Assembly (NCBI GenBank): GCA_017533825.1
Contig: JAFWIE010000038.1
Coordinates: 1-64,000, forward strand
Origin: Atopobiaceae bacterium
GTDB taxonomy: Bacteria > Actinomycetota > Coriobacteriia > Coriobacteriales > Atopobiaceae
Direction: 5' to 3'
DNA length: 64,000 nt
Part shown: piece after piece, positions 43,412-52,830 of the stretch
Position numbering within the stretch: position 1 is the stretch's first letter
How the letters are laid out: the number at the start of each line of letters is the position of its first letter
The notes under the pieces: model-generated
Told to the model about the DNA's origin: nothing
The model's input: the letters and a program-made list of their open reading frames with translations, nothing else
Database searches by the model: none
Position numbers and translations under genes: made by a program

Positions 43412-45628
43412 TTAGGCGGGAAGTTGTTCAAGGATTTGCGGCGCATCGTCCCACCCCTTATATTCCAACGCGAGAATGGTAATGTCATCAGATTGCTGGG
43501 CCCCTTCGGCCCAAGCCGCAACGTCTTTCCGTAGCCCCTGCACAACTTCGTGGGGACGTTCATCGATATGCTCCGAGAGGAACCGTTCAAGCCGTTGGTT
43601 GCCATACTCCTCGTCGTCCACGCTAAAGGCTTCGTTGACACCATCGGTGTAGAGCAGGAGCTCGTCGCCGGGCTCTAGCACAAGACTCTTGGGTCGGTAC
43701 GTCGCCATATCGAAGCCACCCATGAACGGGCCGCTCCTCTCCTTGAGCCACTCCCATGAGCCGCCACGACCATGCCGTAGCAGCGGATAGTTATGACCGG
43801 CGTTAACGTACGTGAGTTGTCCCGTATGCCAGTCTAGAACTGCCGCCCACACCGTCACAAACATGCCGGCATCGTTATGCGTACACAGATACTTGTTTGC
43901 AGAGGTCAGGGCATCATCCATGCCCATTCCCGAAGAAAGGCAACTCTGAATCTCCGCTTTGGCTGCCATCATGAAAAGTGCTCCTGGTATGCCCTTCCCA
44001 CTGACATCGGCAACGAGGAAGGCAACGGTATTGGCATCTATGGAGAAGAAGTCGTAGAAGTCGCCGCCCACTTCCTTGGCGGCGTCCATTGAGGCGAAGA
44101 GGTCAAGCGCCTCCACGTCGGGAAAGGCCGGGTACTGCTTCGGCAACGATCCCTCCTGAATAGCCCGGCCCGTCGCAAGGTCTGCCTCTATGCGGTGTTC
44201 TGCCTCGGCAATGAGCCGCTTGAGTGCATCCACCGTCTTGTTGATGCCCTCCGAGAGAGACTTGAACTCACGTGTGCCTGCAACCTCGCACCGCACGTCC
44301 AAATCCCCTGACGTAATGCACGCCAACGCCTCGTTCGTCTGGTCTATGCGGCGTGCAACCATGGTGCTCAACAGACGCGTCACGACAACGAAGACAACGC
44401 TGAGTAGGATGAACGTGATTACGGTTTCGCGTCCCATGACGCCAAGCCGGTCCCTAAACACCATGCTTGATGGCTCGATAATCATGACGATGTGGTCGCC
44501 CTGTTGACCCGCGAGAAGATAGCCCAACTGCATGGTGTTGTCGTACCCGCCGGCATCGTCCCCAGACGTCAGAACCCCACTATATATAATGCGCTGCACT
44601 TCTCCGCTTTGAACGCTTTGCTCGATTGCTTTCCAGATCTCGTCACCCAGCAGCTCATGCACATCGCTTCCCGCCGGAAGTCGCGAATCATCCGTCACGA
44701 TGATGCATCCATCGTCAATAATCGCCACCGTACCCGTCTGCTCCATCGTGTAGCCTTCGAGGACGGAGCCCACCGAGTCATCCAGTATTTCATAGGCATC
44801 TGGCGCCAGCGTCTTCACCTCGTCCAAGCTGTGGCCAGTTGCCGCCCCGATTTTCTCGAAGGCAGCGGCACGCTGCTTCGTGGACTCAAGTTGCAGGCAG
44901 ATGTAGTTAACTTCGCTCTTGATGGCGGCGTTTGCACTCTCCAGCTCCCCCAAAGTAACCGTTACGTAGCTTATGGTGATCGTTATCAAGAAGGCCAGTA
45001 GCACAACGACGAAGATCGTCATCCTGAATGCCTCGCGCACACCGATGTCATCCAACCTCTCCCGCACCACCTGCGTTAGTTTGCGGGCAAAGAGACAGGG
45101 TATAGCCGTGATGGCAGTGTCGACGACAACCTGTAACAGCGTCTCGATTCCTGTGGGGTCATAGAAGCTGACGAGCTCGAGCGTCACGCTGCCCGCAAGC
45201 GCGACAAAAAAGCACGACAAGACGATGCTCACGCACGAGCGCATGCGAGGCAGCAGCAACGCAAACAGCACGCCGATGATGAGGCCATACGCACTAAACA
45301 TGCCCACCGAGGTAATCGGCGTGACAAGCTTCAGCTCCTGGAAGTCAAGCGGCATCACGATTGAGTGGATGCACAGCACCACCCCCGTAACCACCCCCAA
45401 CACAAAGCCAGCAATCGTGCCAAGAAGCAATGCGGCAAGGGAGGGCGGCGCAAGAAGCAGGATGGCATATACGTCGAAGGTCCCCGTCCGATCAATCGGA
45501 ACGAATCCCAGCTGCAAGAAATTGAGAGAAATGGCAAGAATCACCAGCAGCACGACGGCCATCGTGCGCTGCCTTGGGCTATTCCACGACATCACCCCAC
45601 GCCACCGAAAAATGCCCACCGCATCCAT
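43412..45628 (-). CDS. membrane SpoIIE/RsbU-type PP2C phosphatase with HAMP
   Basis: A 738-residue receptor phosphatase. About five N-terminal helices (22-180) resemble a small transporter-like sensor, then a helix near 205-227, an extracytoplasmic sensor region (about 230-405), another helix, a HAMP (about 430-480) and a SpoIIE phosphatase domain (about 500-725) with AKEVGGDFYDFF, VADVSGKGIPGALFM, GHNYPLL, LLLYTDGVNEAF and QSDDITILAL. Such enzymes dephosphorylate anti-sigma antagonist (STAS) proteins; no STAS or RsbW gene is adjacent. It is the first gene of the unit with the amino acid ABC genes. Confidence 0.92.
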   Translation of the reverse strand: MDAVGIFRWRGVMSWNSPRQRTMAVVLLVILAISLNFLQLGFVPIDRTGTFDVYAILLLAPPSLAALLLGTIAGFVLGVVTGVVLCIHSIVMPLDFQELKLVTPITSVGMFSAYGLIIGVLFALLLPRMRSCVSIVLSCFFVALAGSVTLELVSFYDPTGIETLLQVVVDTAITAIPCLFARKLTQVVRERLDDIGVREAFRMTIFVVVLLAFLITITISYVTVTLGELESANAAIKSEVNYICLQLESTKQRAAAFEKIGAATGHSLDEVKTLAPDAYEILDDSVGSVLEGYTMEQTGTVAIIDDGCIIVTDDSRLPAGSDVHELLGDEIWKAIEQSVQSGEVQRIIYSGVLTSGDDAGGYDNTMQLGYLLAGQQGDHIVMIIEPSSMVFRDRLGVMGRETVITFILLSVVFVVVTRLLSTMVARRIDQTNEALACITSGDLDVRCEVAGTREFKSLSEGINKTVDALKRLIAEAEHRIEADLATGRAIQEGSLPKQYPAFPDVEALDLFASMDAAKEVGGDFYDFFSIDANTVAFLVADVSGKGIPGALFMMAAKAEIQSCLSSGMGMDDALTSANKYLCTHNDAGMFVTVWAAVLDWHTGQLTYVNAGHNYPLLRHGRGGSWEWLKERSGPFMGGFDMATYRPKSLVLEPGDELLLYTDGVNEAFSVDDEEYGNQRLERFLSEHIDERPHEVVQGLRKDVAAWAEGAQQSDDITILALEYKGWDDAPQILEQLPA

Positions 45629-45760
45629 CCCTTCGCCGTACGCGACCGTCGGCAGTTATCGTAACAGCTCTTTGTAATCAAGCGGCTGCTCATTCGGGAC
45701 GGCTTGTGAGACTCTCGGGGACCGTCCCCTTGCCCCAAACATATCCCTTGGCATGACACA

Positions 45761-45795
45761 ATAAAACAGCCCAGAGACAAACAAGCCTCTGGGCT
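45761..45795 (-). terminator. terminator of tRNA-Arg
   Basis: On the minus strand CAGAGG-type arms CAGCCCAGAG and CTCTGGGCTG pair over 10 bp and are followed by TTTTAT, just beyond the tRNA. Confidence 0.85.
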
Positions 45796-45802
45796 GGAAA
45801 AT

Positions 45803-45879
45803 CTGGTGCCCCCGGGCCGATTCGAACGGCCGACACCCGCTTTAGGAGAGCGGTGCTCTATCCCCTGAGCTACGGAGGC
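45803..45879 (-). tRNA. tRNA-Arg (anticodon CCT)
   Basis: A 77-nt cloverleaf with acceptor GCCTCCG pairing CGGGGGC (one G-T), D-arm GCTCAGGGGATAGAGC, anticodon loop CTCCTAA (anticodon CCT, reading AGG), T-loop GTTCGAAT and encoded CCA. Confidence 0.96.
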
Positions 45880-45954
45880 GTGCTGAGCCATTGTAGCACG
45901 AAACCCGTCATGAGGTGATGATACCTTTGTGGCGGTTTAGGCGGCAGGACGCGG

Positions 45955-46605
45955 CTACTTGCGGTTCTGCTTGCGGCGCTCCTCCTCAGCCTGCTCGCGC
46001 GCCTTCTGGTTGAGGACGGTCCTCACGCGCTTGTCGGACATGGAGGAGACGCGCTCGTCAATCTTCCTGCGCAGGGGGCGAATCTTCACCCAATCGTAGA
46101 TGAGGCCACCGATAACGGCAACGTAGGCGCAGACCATGGATCCCATGGCACAGAACGCCATGACGGGACTGGCATTCGGCCCTTGCTGGTTGACGAGGCC
46201 ATACAACGTGAAGGCCACCACGATGAGTCCCATGCCGACGCCCAGGAAGATCCACCAATTCTTGCGCGCCTTCTTGTACTCCTCGTCCTCTTCCAAGTAC
46301 GCCTGCGTGAGCGAGTAGCGCTGGTCTTCCTTCTCGCGCTCCTTCTTGCGCTCTTGCTTCCGCTCTTCCTTGGTCATCTGGGCAGTGCCTTTGGTGGTCT
46401 TTCCACTCGAGCTCACCACGCGCACGCCGGCAGCTGCCTCACGCGAGGGCTTGGCGCTCGCGGCCGAGCGACGTGCCGTACCGCGCTTGGTGCGTGTGGC
46501 TTCCTGTGGAGCTTCGTCCTCAGCGGTGGCCTTCGAACGCTCGAAGGGGTTTCCGCTCGCCGCGGCCTCGTCACGAGCGCCTCGAATCGTATCCTTTAGC
46601 GACAT
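45955..46605 (-). CDS. membrane protein with long charged N-terminus
   Basis: A 216-residue protein. The first 115 residues are hydrophilic and Lys/Glu/Ala-rich, with a dense KEERKQERKKEREKE helix. Two membrane helices follow (about 117-137 and 147-169), then a basic tail rich in Arg and Lys. No function recognised. It begins 2 bases after the purC stop with AAGGAG inside the end of purC, so it is co-transcribed with it. Confidence 0.7.
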   Translation of the reverse strand: MSLKDTIRGARDEAAASGNPFERSKATAEDEAPQEATRTKRGTARRSAASAKPSREAAAGVRVVSSSGKTTKGTAQMTKEERKQERKKEREKEDQRYSLTQAYLEEDEEYKKARKNWWIFLGVGMGLIVVAFTLYGLVNQQGPNASPVMAFCAMGSMVCAYVAVIGGLIYDWVKIRPLRRKIDERVSSMSDKRVRTVLNQKAREQAEEERRKQNRK

Positions 46606-46607
46606 TG

Positions 46608-47492
46608 CTACTGCTCCTTAGCTGGCACGAACTCGGTACCGGTAATGATCTGGAACGCCTCTTTGTAACGCTCGGAAGTGCCTTCTATGACCTCCGTGGG
46701 AAGGTGCGGCGGCTCACCAGTCATGTCCCAGTTCGCGCGGAGCCAATCGCGCACGAACTGCTTGTCGTAACTTGGCTGCACCGCGCCGGGCACATACCCC
46801 TCCGCAGGCCAGAAGCGGCTTGAGTCGGGCGTGAGGCACTCATCGATGAGCGAGAGACGACCGTCGATGAAGCCGAACTCGAACTTGGTGTCGGCAATGA
46901 TGATGCCACGGGTACGTGCATACTCGGCAGCAGCGGTGTAAATCTCAAGCGACGCGTCCCTAAGCTGGGCGGCAACGTCGTCCCCTACGATCTGGGCGCA
47001 CCGCTCGAACGAGATGTTCTCGTCATGCTCGCCAAGCTCCGCCTTCGTCGAAGGTGTGAATATCGGTTCGGGAATCTGGCTCGCCTCGACAAGACCGGCA
47101 GGCAGGGTGATTCCGCACACGGTTCCGTTCTCGTCGTAGGTCTTCTTGCCCGAACCGGTGAGGTATCCGCGCACGATGGCTTCGATGGGCACCGTCTGTG
47201 CCTTGCGAACGAGCATGGAACGGCCGGTGAGATAGTCACGATACGGTGCGAAACGCTCGGGATAGTCATCCGGGTCCATCGAGAGCAGATGATTAGGAAT
47301 GAGGTCTGCGAAGCGCTCAAACCAGAACGCAGAAATACGAGTAAGAATCTCGCCCTTATAGGGAATCTCGTCAGGCAAGACAAAGTCGTACGCACTCACG
47401 CGATCGCTCGCTACCATCAGCAGCGCATCGCCACAGTCATATATGTCGCGTACCTTGCCTTGGCTGTCGGGGCGAAGCTCCATCGAAGCCAT
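46608..47492 (-). CDS. purC: phosphoribosylaminoimidazole-succinocarboxamide synthase
   Basis: A 294-residue SAICAR synthetase joining aspartate to CAIR in purine synthesis. Family elements include GKVRDIYD, VASDRVSAYDF, EAIVRGYLTGSG, ADTKFEFG and DECLTPDSSRFWP. ATG 47492 is preceded by GGGAGG. Length is that of the longer, yeast-like branch (about 290-300). It follows the sensor kinase gene on the same strand after about 80 bases; purB is 4 kb upstream. Confidence 0.96.
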   Translation of the reverse strand: MASMELRPDSQGKVRDIYDCGDALLMVASDRVSAYDFVLPDEIPYKGEILTRISAFWFERFADLIPNHLLSMDPDDYPERFAPYRDYLTGRSMLVRKAQTVPIEAIVRGYLTGSGKKTYDENGTVCGITLPAGLVEASQIPEPIFTPSTKAELGEHDENISFERCAQIVGDDVAAQLRDASLEIYTAAAEYARTRGIIIADTKFEFGFIDGRLSLIDECLTPDSSRFWPAEGYVPGAVQPSYDKQFVRDWLRANWDMTGEPPHLPTEVIEGTSERYKEAFQIITGTEFVPAKEQ

Positions 47493-47572
47493 GTTACCTC
47501 CCAGTGCTGAAGACATATGAGCTGCCATTGTAGCAGAGTTATGCACTTGTACGTGGAGCCTTGTGGCGTTCT

Positions 47573-49069
47573 TTATCCCTTGCGATGCACAATGGGGAGG
47601 TGCAGGGTGAACGTCGTGCCAACACCCTCCTCGGAGTCCACGGCAATCGTGCCGTTGTGCCGGTCGACGATCTCCTTCGTCAGGGAAAGGCCTACACCAA
47701 GTCCTCCCGCCTCGCGCTCGCGGCTCGCATCCGATCGCCAGAAGCGGCTGAAGACGCGCGGGATGTCCTCCTTGGCGATGCCCATGCCCGTATCGCTCAC
47801 CGAGAGAAGCACGTTGCGCCGGTCGCGTGCGACGCGCACCACCACGCTGCCCCCTTCCGACGTGTAACGCATGGCATTGCTCAGAAGGTTGACCATGGCC
47901 TCGCGCACGAGATCGGGGTCGATCTCTGCCATGAACTTGCGATGCCCCGTGTCGTTGACGAAGGTCAGTTCGAGAGCGTTGTCTTGGAACAGCTGCACCT
48001 GCATGGTCACGAGGTCACTGGCAAGGGCAACGACGTCGCACTTCTCGAAGTGAATGGGAATCTTGCCATTCTCCATACGTGACAGGCGCAGCATTGCGTC
48101 GACAAGGCGCGAGAGGCGCCGCACTTCCACGGCCACCGTCGCCAAGTTGTCTTGGTTCGCTGGCATCACGCCGTCCTGCATGGCCTCGACCGTGGCCTGC
48201 ATGGCCATGAGCGGCGTGCGCAGCTCATGGGCCACATCGCTCGTGAGGCGATGCTCGAGCTTGATGTCGCGCTCCAGGGATGATGCCATGTCGTCGAACG
48301 TCTCGCCGAGACGACCCATCTCGTCCGTGCCCGAAAGCCCTGTACGGGCAGTGAGGTCGCCGTTGCGGATCTGTGCCGCCGTCGTCGTTATGCGCTTGAT
48401 GGGCTTGGTAAGCGCCCGCGCGACGAGGTAGCCAATCGCACAGGCAAACACCACCGCCAGACTGGCCGCCATGACGATGGCAGCATACGAATTGGTGCGG
48501 AAGGTCGAGTCAGTCTTGGTGAGCAGCAGGTCGGAACCAGCCGGCCAGTACGTTATGGTACCCACCACTACCCGCTTGCTCTGAGACACCACCTCTGCCG
48601 AGACGCCCAACTCTGCGCCTTCCCCCGGCGCAGGACGCGCGGACTCGTGCCGTATGTCCTCGCGGCGCACACCAACCGTTGCCACGATGCCGCCAACGGT
48701 ATCGTCGTACAGCACCATGCCTTCGGCATTCACCAGTCGCATGCCCACCTCGGGCATGGACTCGGAGGACTCATCCACGTAGTCGAGCAGCTCATCACTC
48801 CACGCGCCTTCGGCATCGTATTGCTGACCGAGGCTGTCGGCCATGTACTGCACCATGCGCTGCATGTTCTGGCGTGTGTACAGCTGGAACTGACCTTCCC
48901 ACACCACGGCAAGGACCATAGAGAGCACCAGAGCCGTCATGACGGCCGTAAGTGCAAACGAGAGCGTCATGAGCGTACTGTAGCGCATGGCGCTTCTCGG
49001 TTGCCGCTTTATAGTGTTGTACGAAGAGACGTTCGAGTCAGCGGACGCCTCGCGCTGCGCATGGGCCAT
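47573..49069 (-). CDS. sensor histidine kinase
   Basis: A 498-residue membrane kinase: helix at about 31-58, extracytoplasmic sensor (about 60-190), second helix (about 193-217), HAMP, HisKA with SDVAHELRTPLMAM (phospho-accepting His), N-box LLSNAMRYT, DTGMGIAKED, FSRFWRSD and GLGVGLSLTKEI. It lies 18 bases after its response regulator and forms a BaeS/envelope-stress-like pair with it. The sensed signal is unknown. Confidence 0.95.
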   Translation of the reverse strand: MAHAQREASADSNVSSYNTIKRQPRSAMRYSTLMTLSFALTAVMTALVLSMVLAVVWEGQFQLYTRQNMQRMVQYMADSLGQQYDAEGAWSDELLDYVDESSESMPEVGMRLVNAEGMVLYDDTVGGIVATVGVRREDIRHESARPAPGEGAELGVSAEVVSQSKRVVVGTITYWPAGSDLLLTKTDSTFRTNSYAAIVMAASLAVVFACAIGYLVARALTKPIKRITTTAAQIRNGDLTARTGLSGTDEMGRLGETFDDMASSLERDIKLEHRLTSDVAHELRTPLMAMQATVEAMQDGVMPANQDNLATVAVEVRRLSRLVDAMLRLSRMENGKIPIHFEKCDVVALASDLVTMQVQLFQDNALELTFVNDTGHRKFMAEIDPDLVREAMVNLLSNAMRYTSEGGSVVVRVARDRRNVLLSVSDTGMGIAKEDIPRVFSRFWRSDASREREAGGLGVGLSLTKEIVDRHNGTIAVDSEEGVGTTFTLHLPIVHRKG

Positions 49070-49087
49070 GTGCTTTGGCAGACTTGA

Positions 49088-49822
49088 CTACTTGCGGGCG
49101 CGCGCCTTAGCCTTGTCGCCCGATTTGTCTGGCGACTCGAACCGGTACCCGACGCCATGCACGGTGTAGAGCCAGCGCGGGTTGCGCGGGTCATCGCCCA
49201 GCTTGGCGCGGAGGTTCTTCACGTGGGAGTCAATCGTGCGCTCGTAGCCCTCGAAGTCGTACCCCAAGACCTTCTCGACCAGCTCCATACGCGTGTACAC
49301 ACGTCCCGGGAAGCGCGCAAGCGTGGTGAGCAGCTTGAACTCAGATGCCGTCAGGTCAATCTCGCGGTCGCCGATGGTCACCTTATGACCAGAGATGTCA
49401 ATCACCAGATCGCCGAAGTCCAGCACCTCAAGCTGGGGCTCGCTCTCGGTGTGAGCACGACGCAGCAGGGCGCGCACGCGCGCAACGAGCTCACGCGGCG
49501 AGAAGGGCTTGATGAGGTAGTCGTCTGCACCAAGCTCCAGGCCAATGATGCGGTCCTCGACCTCACCCTTGGCCGTCAGCATGATGATGGGAACGTTCGA
49601 GGTCTCGCGGATGGCACGGCACACGCGCTCGCCCGAGAGCTTGGGAAGCATGAGGTCAAGGATTACCAGGTCGAAGGAATGCTTCTCGAACTCCTCAACG
49701 GCGCTCTGGCCATCGCCTACGCCCCTTACGATGTAGTTCTCGCGCTCAAGGTATGCGGCGACTGCGTCACGAATCGCCTTCTCGTCTTCCACCAAAAGAA
49801 TCCGTTTTTCGTCTGCGGCCAT
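49088..49822 (-). CDS. OmpR/PhoB-family response regulator
   Basis: A 244-residue two-domain regulator. The receiver has the acidic pair in LLVEDEK, the phospho-acceptor D56 in VILDLMLP and the lysine in YLIKPFSP. The C-terminal winged helix shows LTASEFKLL and RTIDSHVKNLRAKLG, ending VHGVGYRFE. A lysine/arginine-rich tail of about 14 residues follows. ATG 49822 is preceded by AAGGAG. It is the first gene of the two-component operon. Confidence 0.96.
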   Translation of the reverse strand: MAADEKRILLVEDEKAIRDAVAAYLERENYIVRGVGDGQSAVEEFEKHSFDLVILDLMLPKLSGERVCRAIRETSNVPIIMLTAKGEVEDRIIGLELGADDYLIKPFSPRELVARVRALLRRAHTESEPQLEVLDFGDLVIDISGHKVTIGDREIDLTASEFKLLTTLARFPGRVYTRMELVEKVLGYDFEGYERTIDSHVKNLRAKLGDDPRNPRWLYTVHGVGYRFESPDKSGDKAKARARK

Positions 49823-49920
49823 GTTCCGTCTCCTTACTTCGATTCGCCGTTGTCGAACGTGTTGCCCCTTATATATGAGTGTAGCGCAAGCACGGCGAAA
49901 CCATAGGTAGTTTTACCTTA

Positions 49921-51144
49921 CTACAGCGCAAACGAACGAACCGTCACCGCTGTTGGATACCCAGACGCCTCGTCCTTGACCGTCGCAAACGTCAGGAAGT
50001 CCCGCGTCTGCCCCACGCGTGCCGGGAACTCCCCGTAATCGACGCAGCGATTGGCCGCCGTAAGAATCGCATACGTGGACTTGCGCAAGTTCACCACGAA
50101 GTACGAGGCGCGGCTCTTGATAATGAACACATCGTCCTTTGCTGCGACGTTCGCGCTCGGTTCGCGCGCGAGGCGTACGAAGGGTCCCTCGCTCGGACCC
50201 AGATAGGTACCCATGAGCCCAAAGAGACCTCCCGAGCTGTAGTTCGCCTCTATCGAAACCGCAAAGCGGTTGCCGACGTACGTGGCATAGAAGGGACGAA
50301 CGGATCGTGGCAGGACGAGCTGGTCGACTATGGTGTTGAGATCATCGCCAAGCGAATAGGCAGTCACCCCGTAGAACACGCCCTCGTCAGCACGCACGCG
50401 CGGGGCGAGCACCACCACATCGTCCGATATGCTCGGCTCCGTCGCAAAGCGTCCGGGTGACTCGACGACTGCCTGGGCATTGGCGTCCCCGAGCTTCCAG
50501 AGATAGCAATACGAGGATTCCTTAGTCTTGTCGCCCGAGAGCGACGGCATGACCTGCCACAACACCGAATTGCCCACACAGGTAAACCCTGGTGGGTCGT
50601 AGTCGGCGTCTGCCTGCCACAGCGTGGTGGCCGTTCCGTCGAGCTTCCCCTCCGTGCTGGAAAAGCGTGCGGCATAGAGCGACCATTCATGCGTGAGGTA
50701 GTCGAGCTCAATCCACGCATACACCTCATCGGAGCAGCGCACATCATAGATCACGACCGTGTGGCTGTCTCCCATGACGTCGGGAACGACCTCGGAGAGC
50801 GTCCCGTCCTCCGACGAGAACGCACATCCCTTGACCATGGGAAATGCCGATGACCCCGCCTGAGTTACAGGTATCCATGTGCTCGTCGCCTCGTGAAGCA
50901 CGCTGTCAAGCGGAAGGCTCCACTCTGCCAGGTCCTGCAGCTCCAGCTCGTCCTCTTCGTACTCCTCTATGATGTTGATGGCCGCATCCTCGTCGACGAC
51001 CATCGGTTCCGGTACCACATGTTGCTCGGGATTGGTACACCCGGGCAACACGCCAATCGCCGTGCCCGCAACCGTGGCAATGCCTGTCGCGCGCAGAAAA
51101 CCACGTCGAGAGATGCTCGGCAACCGCATGCTAGGCAATCGCAC
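49921..51144 (-). CDS. Tat-exported lipoprotein-like protein of unknown function
   Basis: A 407-residue exported protein. The signal peptide has the twin-arginine motif SRRGFLRATG and ends VLPGC, so it is probably a Tat-exported lipoprotein. The mature part is a run of beta-like segments, possibly a propeller (WSLYAARFSST, LWQVMPSLSGDK, YCYLWKLGD), with no catalytic motif. I chose GTG 51144 because AGGAG lies 7 bases upstream; ATG 51129 and ATG 51174 are in frame. It overlaps the end of the TSCPD gene by 14 bases. Confidence 0.75.
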   Translation of the reverse strand: MRLPSMRLPSISRRGFLRATGIATVAGTAIGVLPGCTNPEQHVVPEPMVVDEDAAINIIEEYEEDELELQDLAEWSLPLDSVLHEATSTWIPVTQAGSSAFPMVKGCAFSSEDGTLSEVVPDVMGDSHTVVIYDVRCSDEVYAWIELDYLTHEWSLYAARFSSTEGKLDGTATTLWQADADYDPPGFTCVGNSVLWQVMPSLSGDKTKESSYCYLWKLGDANAQAVVESPGRFATEPSISDDVVVLAPRVRADEGVFYGVTAYSLGDDLNTIVDQLVLPRSVRPFYATYVGNRFAVSIEANYSSGGLFGLMGTYLGPSEGPFVRLAREPSANVAAKDDVFIIKSRASYFVVNLRKSTYAILTAANRCVDYGEFPARVGQTRDFLTFATVKDEASGYPTAVTVRSFAL

Positions 51145-51403
51145 GTGCCTTCTCCTGAGCTTTGCGCAGGGCAATGGTCAGCTGGTCTGCGCACGACGTT
51201 CCGCGATTGTTGCAGTTGTTCCCAGCGAGCAGTGCCACGACCTCGTCGACTGGCCTTCCCGCCACGAGCTTGGCAACCGCCTTTCCGTTGCCGTTGCAAC
51301 CGCCGTCAAACACGACGTTGCCTACGGTGTTGCCGTCGTCGGAGACCTCGACGTGGATGTTGCGCGGGCACACGCGCCGCGGCGTAAAGTCAAGAGCGTA
51401 CAT
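51131..51403 (-). CDS. TSCPD-domain protein
   Basis: A 90-residue protein matching the stand-alone TSCPD family (TIGR03905-like), related to the C-terminal zinc region of some ribonucleotide reductases. Markers are VCPRNIHVEV, VFDGGCNGNGKAV and NNCNNRGTSCADQL, with the four conserved cysteines. Its role is unknown. It sits between purB and the Tat protein gene and overlaps the latter. Confidence 0.82.
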   Translation of the reverse strand: MYALDFTPRRVCPRNIHVEVSDDGNTVGNVVFDGGCNGNGKAVAKLVAGRPVDEVVALLAGNNCNNRGTSCADQLTIALRKAQEKARAIA

Positions 51404-51442
51404 GCATACCTCCGAATCACTTCTGTGTGTGAAACTTATTCG

Positions 51443-52801
51443 TTAGTCGCTAGTCTTCCCAAAACTCAGCTCTTCCAAGCGGTCGAACACCACGTCGATG
51501 CGCTCGAGGAATGCGCGCGGGTCAAAGATCTGGTCGAGCTCTGCGGGGCTCAGGCAGCAATCCGCATCCTCATCCAAGCGCTCGCGCAGCGTCGCTCCCG
51601 CACGGGCCTGCTGGACGTCATCCCACACTGCCATGGAGTTTCGCTGCACGATCTTGTACGCGTCCTCGCGCGAGAGTCCCTTGTCGACCAGCGCGAGGAG
51701 TACCTTGCTCGAGAAGATGAGCCCACGCGTGCTGTTGAGGTTAGCTTCCATACGCGCGGGGTAGAGAACGAGTCCGTCAATGATGCGAATGAGGCAGCGC
51801 AGCATGTGGTCGAGTGCAATGAAGCTGTCCGCGAGTGCGACGCGCTCGTTTGAGCTGTGGCTGATGTCGCGCTCATGCCACAGAGCCACGTTGTCGAAGG
51901 CAACCTGTGCGTTGGCCTTCACCACGCGCGAGAGACCACAGACCTTCTCGACCGTGATGGGGTTGCGCTTGTGCGGCATGGCCGAGCTACCCTTCTGCCC
52001 ACGTCGGAACGGCTCCTCGGCCTCGAGCGTATCGGTCTTCTGGTGATTGCGCACCTCGAGCGCAAGGCGCTCGCACGTCGCCGCCGTTGTCGCGAGCACG
52101 CCTGCAAGGTAGGCATGGTGGTCGCGACTCACGACCTGCGTGGACAACGGGTCGCCGGAGAGCCCCATGTGCTCGCAGACGTACTTCTCGATGAAGGGGT
52201 CGATCGAGGAATAGGTTCCCACCGCTCCGCTGATGGCACCTACGGCAACCTGCTTGCGCGCGTCGAGCAAGCGATCCAGGTCGCGCCGCAGCTCCCACGC
52301 CCAGCTGCCGAACTTCATGCCAAACGTCATGGGTTCCGCATGGATGCCATGAGTACGCCCCACGCAGAGCGTGTCGCGCTCCTCGAACGCGCGCCGACGG
52401 CAAATCTCGCCCAGCTCGCGCACGTCCTCGATGATGAGGTCCGTCGCCTGCGCGAGTTGGTAGCACAGTGCCGTGTCGCCGAGGTCGGAGCTTGTCATGC
52501 CGTAGTGGACCCAACGGCTGGGCTTCGGCGCACCTTCGGGTACGTCGGCATCCACATAGCTGCCCATGTTGGTAAGAAACGCAATCACATCGTGATTGGT
52601 GACTGCCTCAATGGCATCGACCTCGTCAACGTTGAAGGAGGCATGCTCGCGAATCCACGTCGCCTCCTCGGGCGTGATGCCAATGCGACCCATCTCCGCA
52701 TGAGCCTCGCAGGCGAGGACCTCAATCTCCTGCCAGATGGCGTACTTGTTCTCCAGCGAGAATATGTGTCCCATCTCGGGACGTGTGTATCGATCGATCA
52801 T
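51443..52801 (-). CDS. purB: adenylosuccinate lyase
   Basis: A 452-residue fumarase-superfamily lyase acting twice in purine synthesis (SAICAR and adenylosuccinate cleavage). The signature GSSAMPHKRNP is present, with YGMTSSDLGDT and GRTHGIHAEPMTFG. ATG 52801 follows AAGGGAACG. It begins 30 bases after argH, so arginine and purine genes, both fumarate-producing steps, are consecutive here. Confidence 0.97.
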   Translation of the reverse strand: MIDRYTRPEMGHIFSLENKYAIWQEIEVLACEAHAEMGRIGITPEEATWIREHASFNVDEVDAIEAVTNHDVIAFLTNMGSYVDADVPEGAPKPSRWVHYGMTSSDLGDTALCYQLAQATDLIIEDVRELGEICRRRAFEERDTLCVGRTHGIHAEPMTFGMKFGSWAWELRRDLDRLLDARKQVAVGAISGAVGTYSSIDPFIEKYVCEHMGLSGDPLSTQVVSRDHHAYLAGVLATTAATCERLALEVRNHQKTDTLEAEEPFRRGQKGSSAMPHKRNPITVEKVCGLSRVVKANAQVAFDNVALWHERDISHSSNERVALADSFIALDHMLRCLIRIIDGLVLYPARMEANLNSTRGLIFSSKVLLALVDKGLSREDAYKIVQRNSMAVWDDVQQARAGATLRERLDEDADCCLSPAELDQIFDPRAFLERIDVVFDRLEELSFGKTSD

Positions 52802-52830
52802 GTGCGTTCCCTTCGTATGATGCTTCTGAT

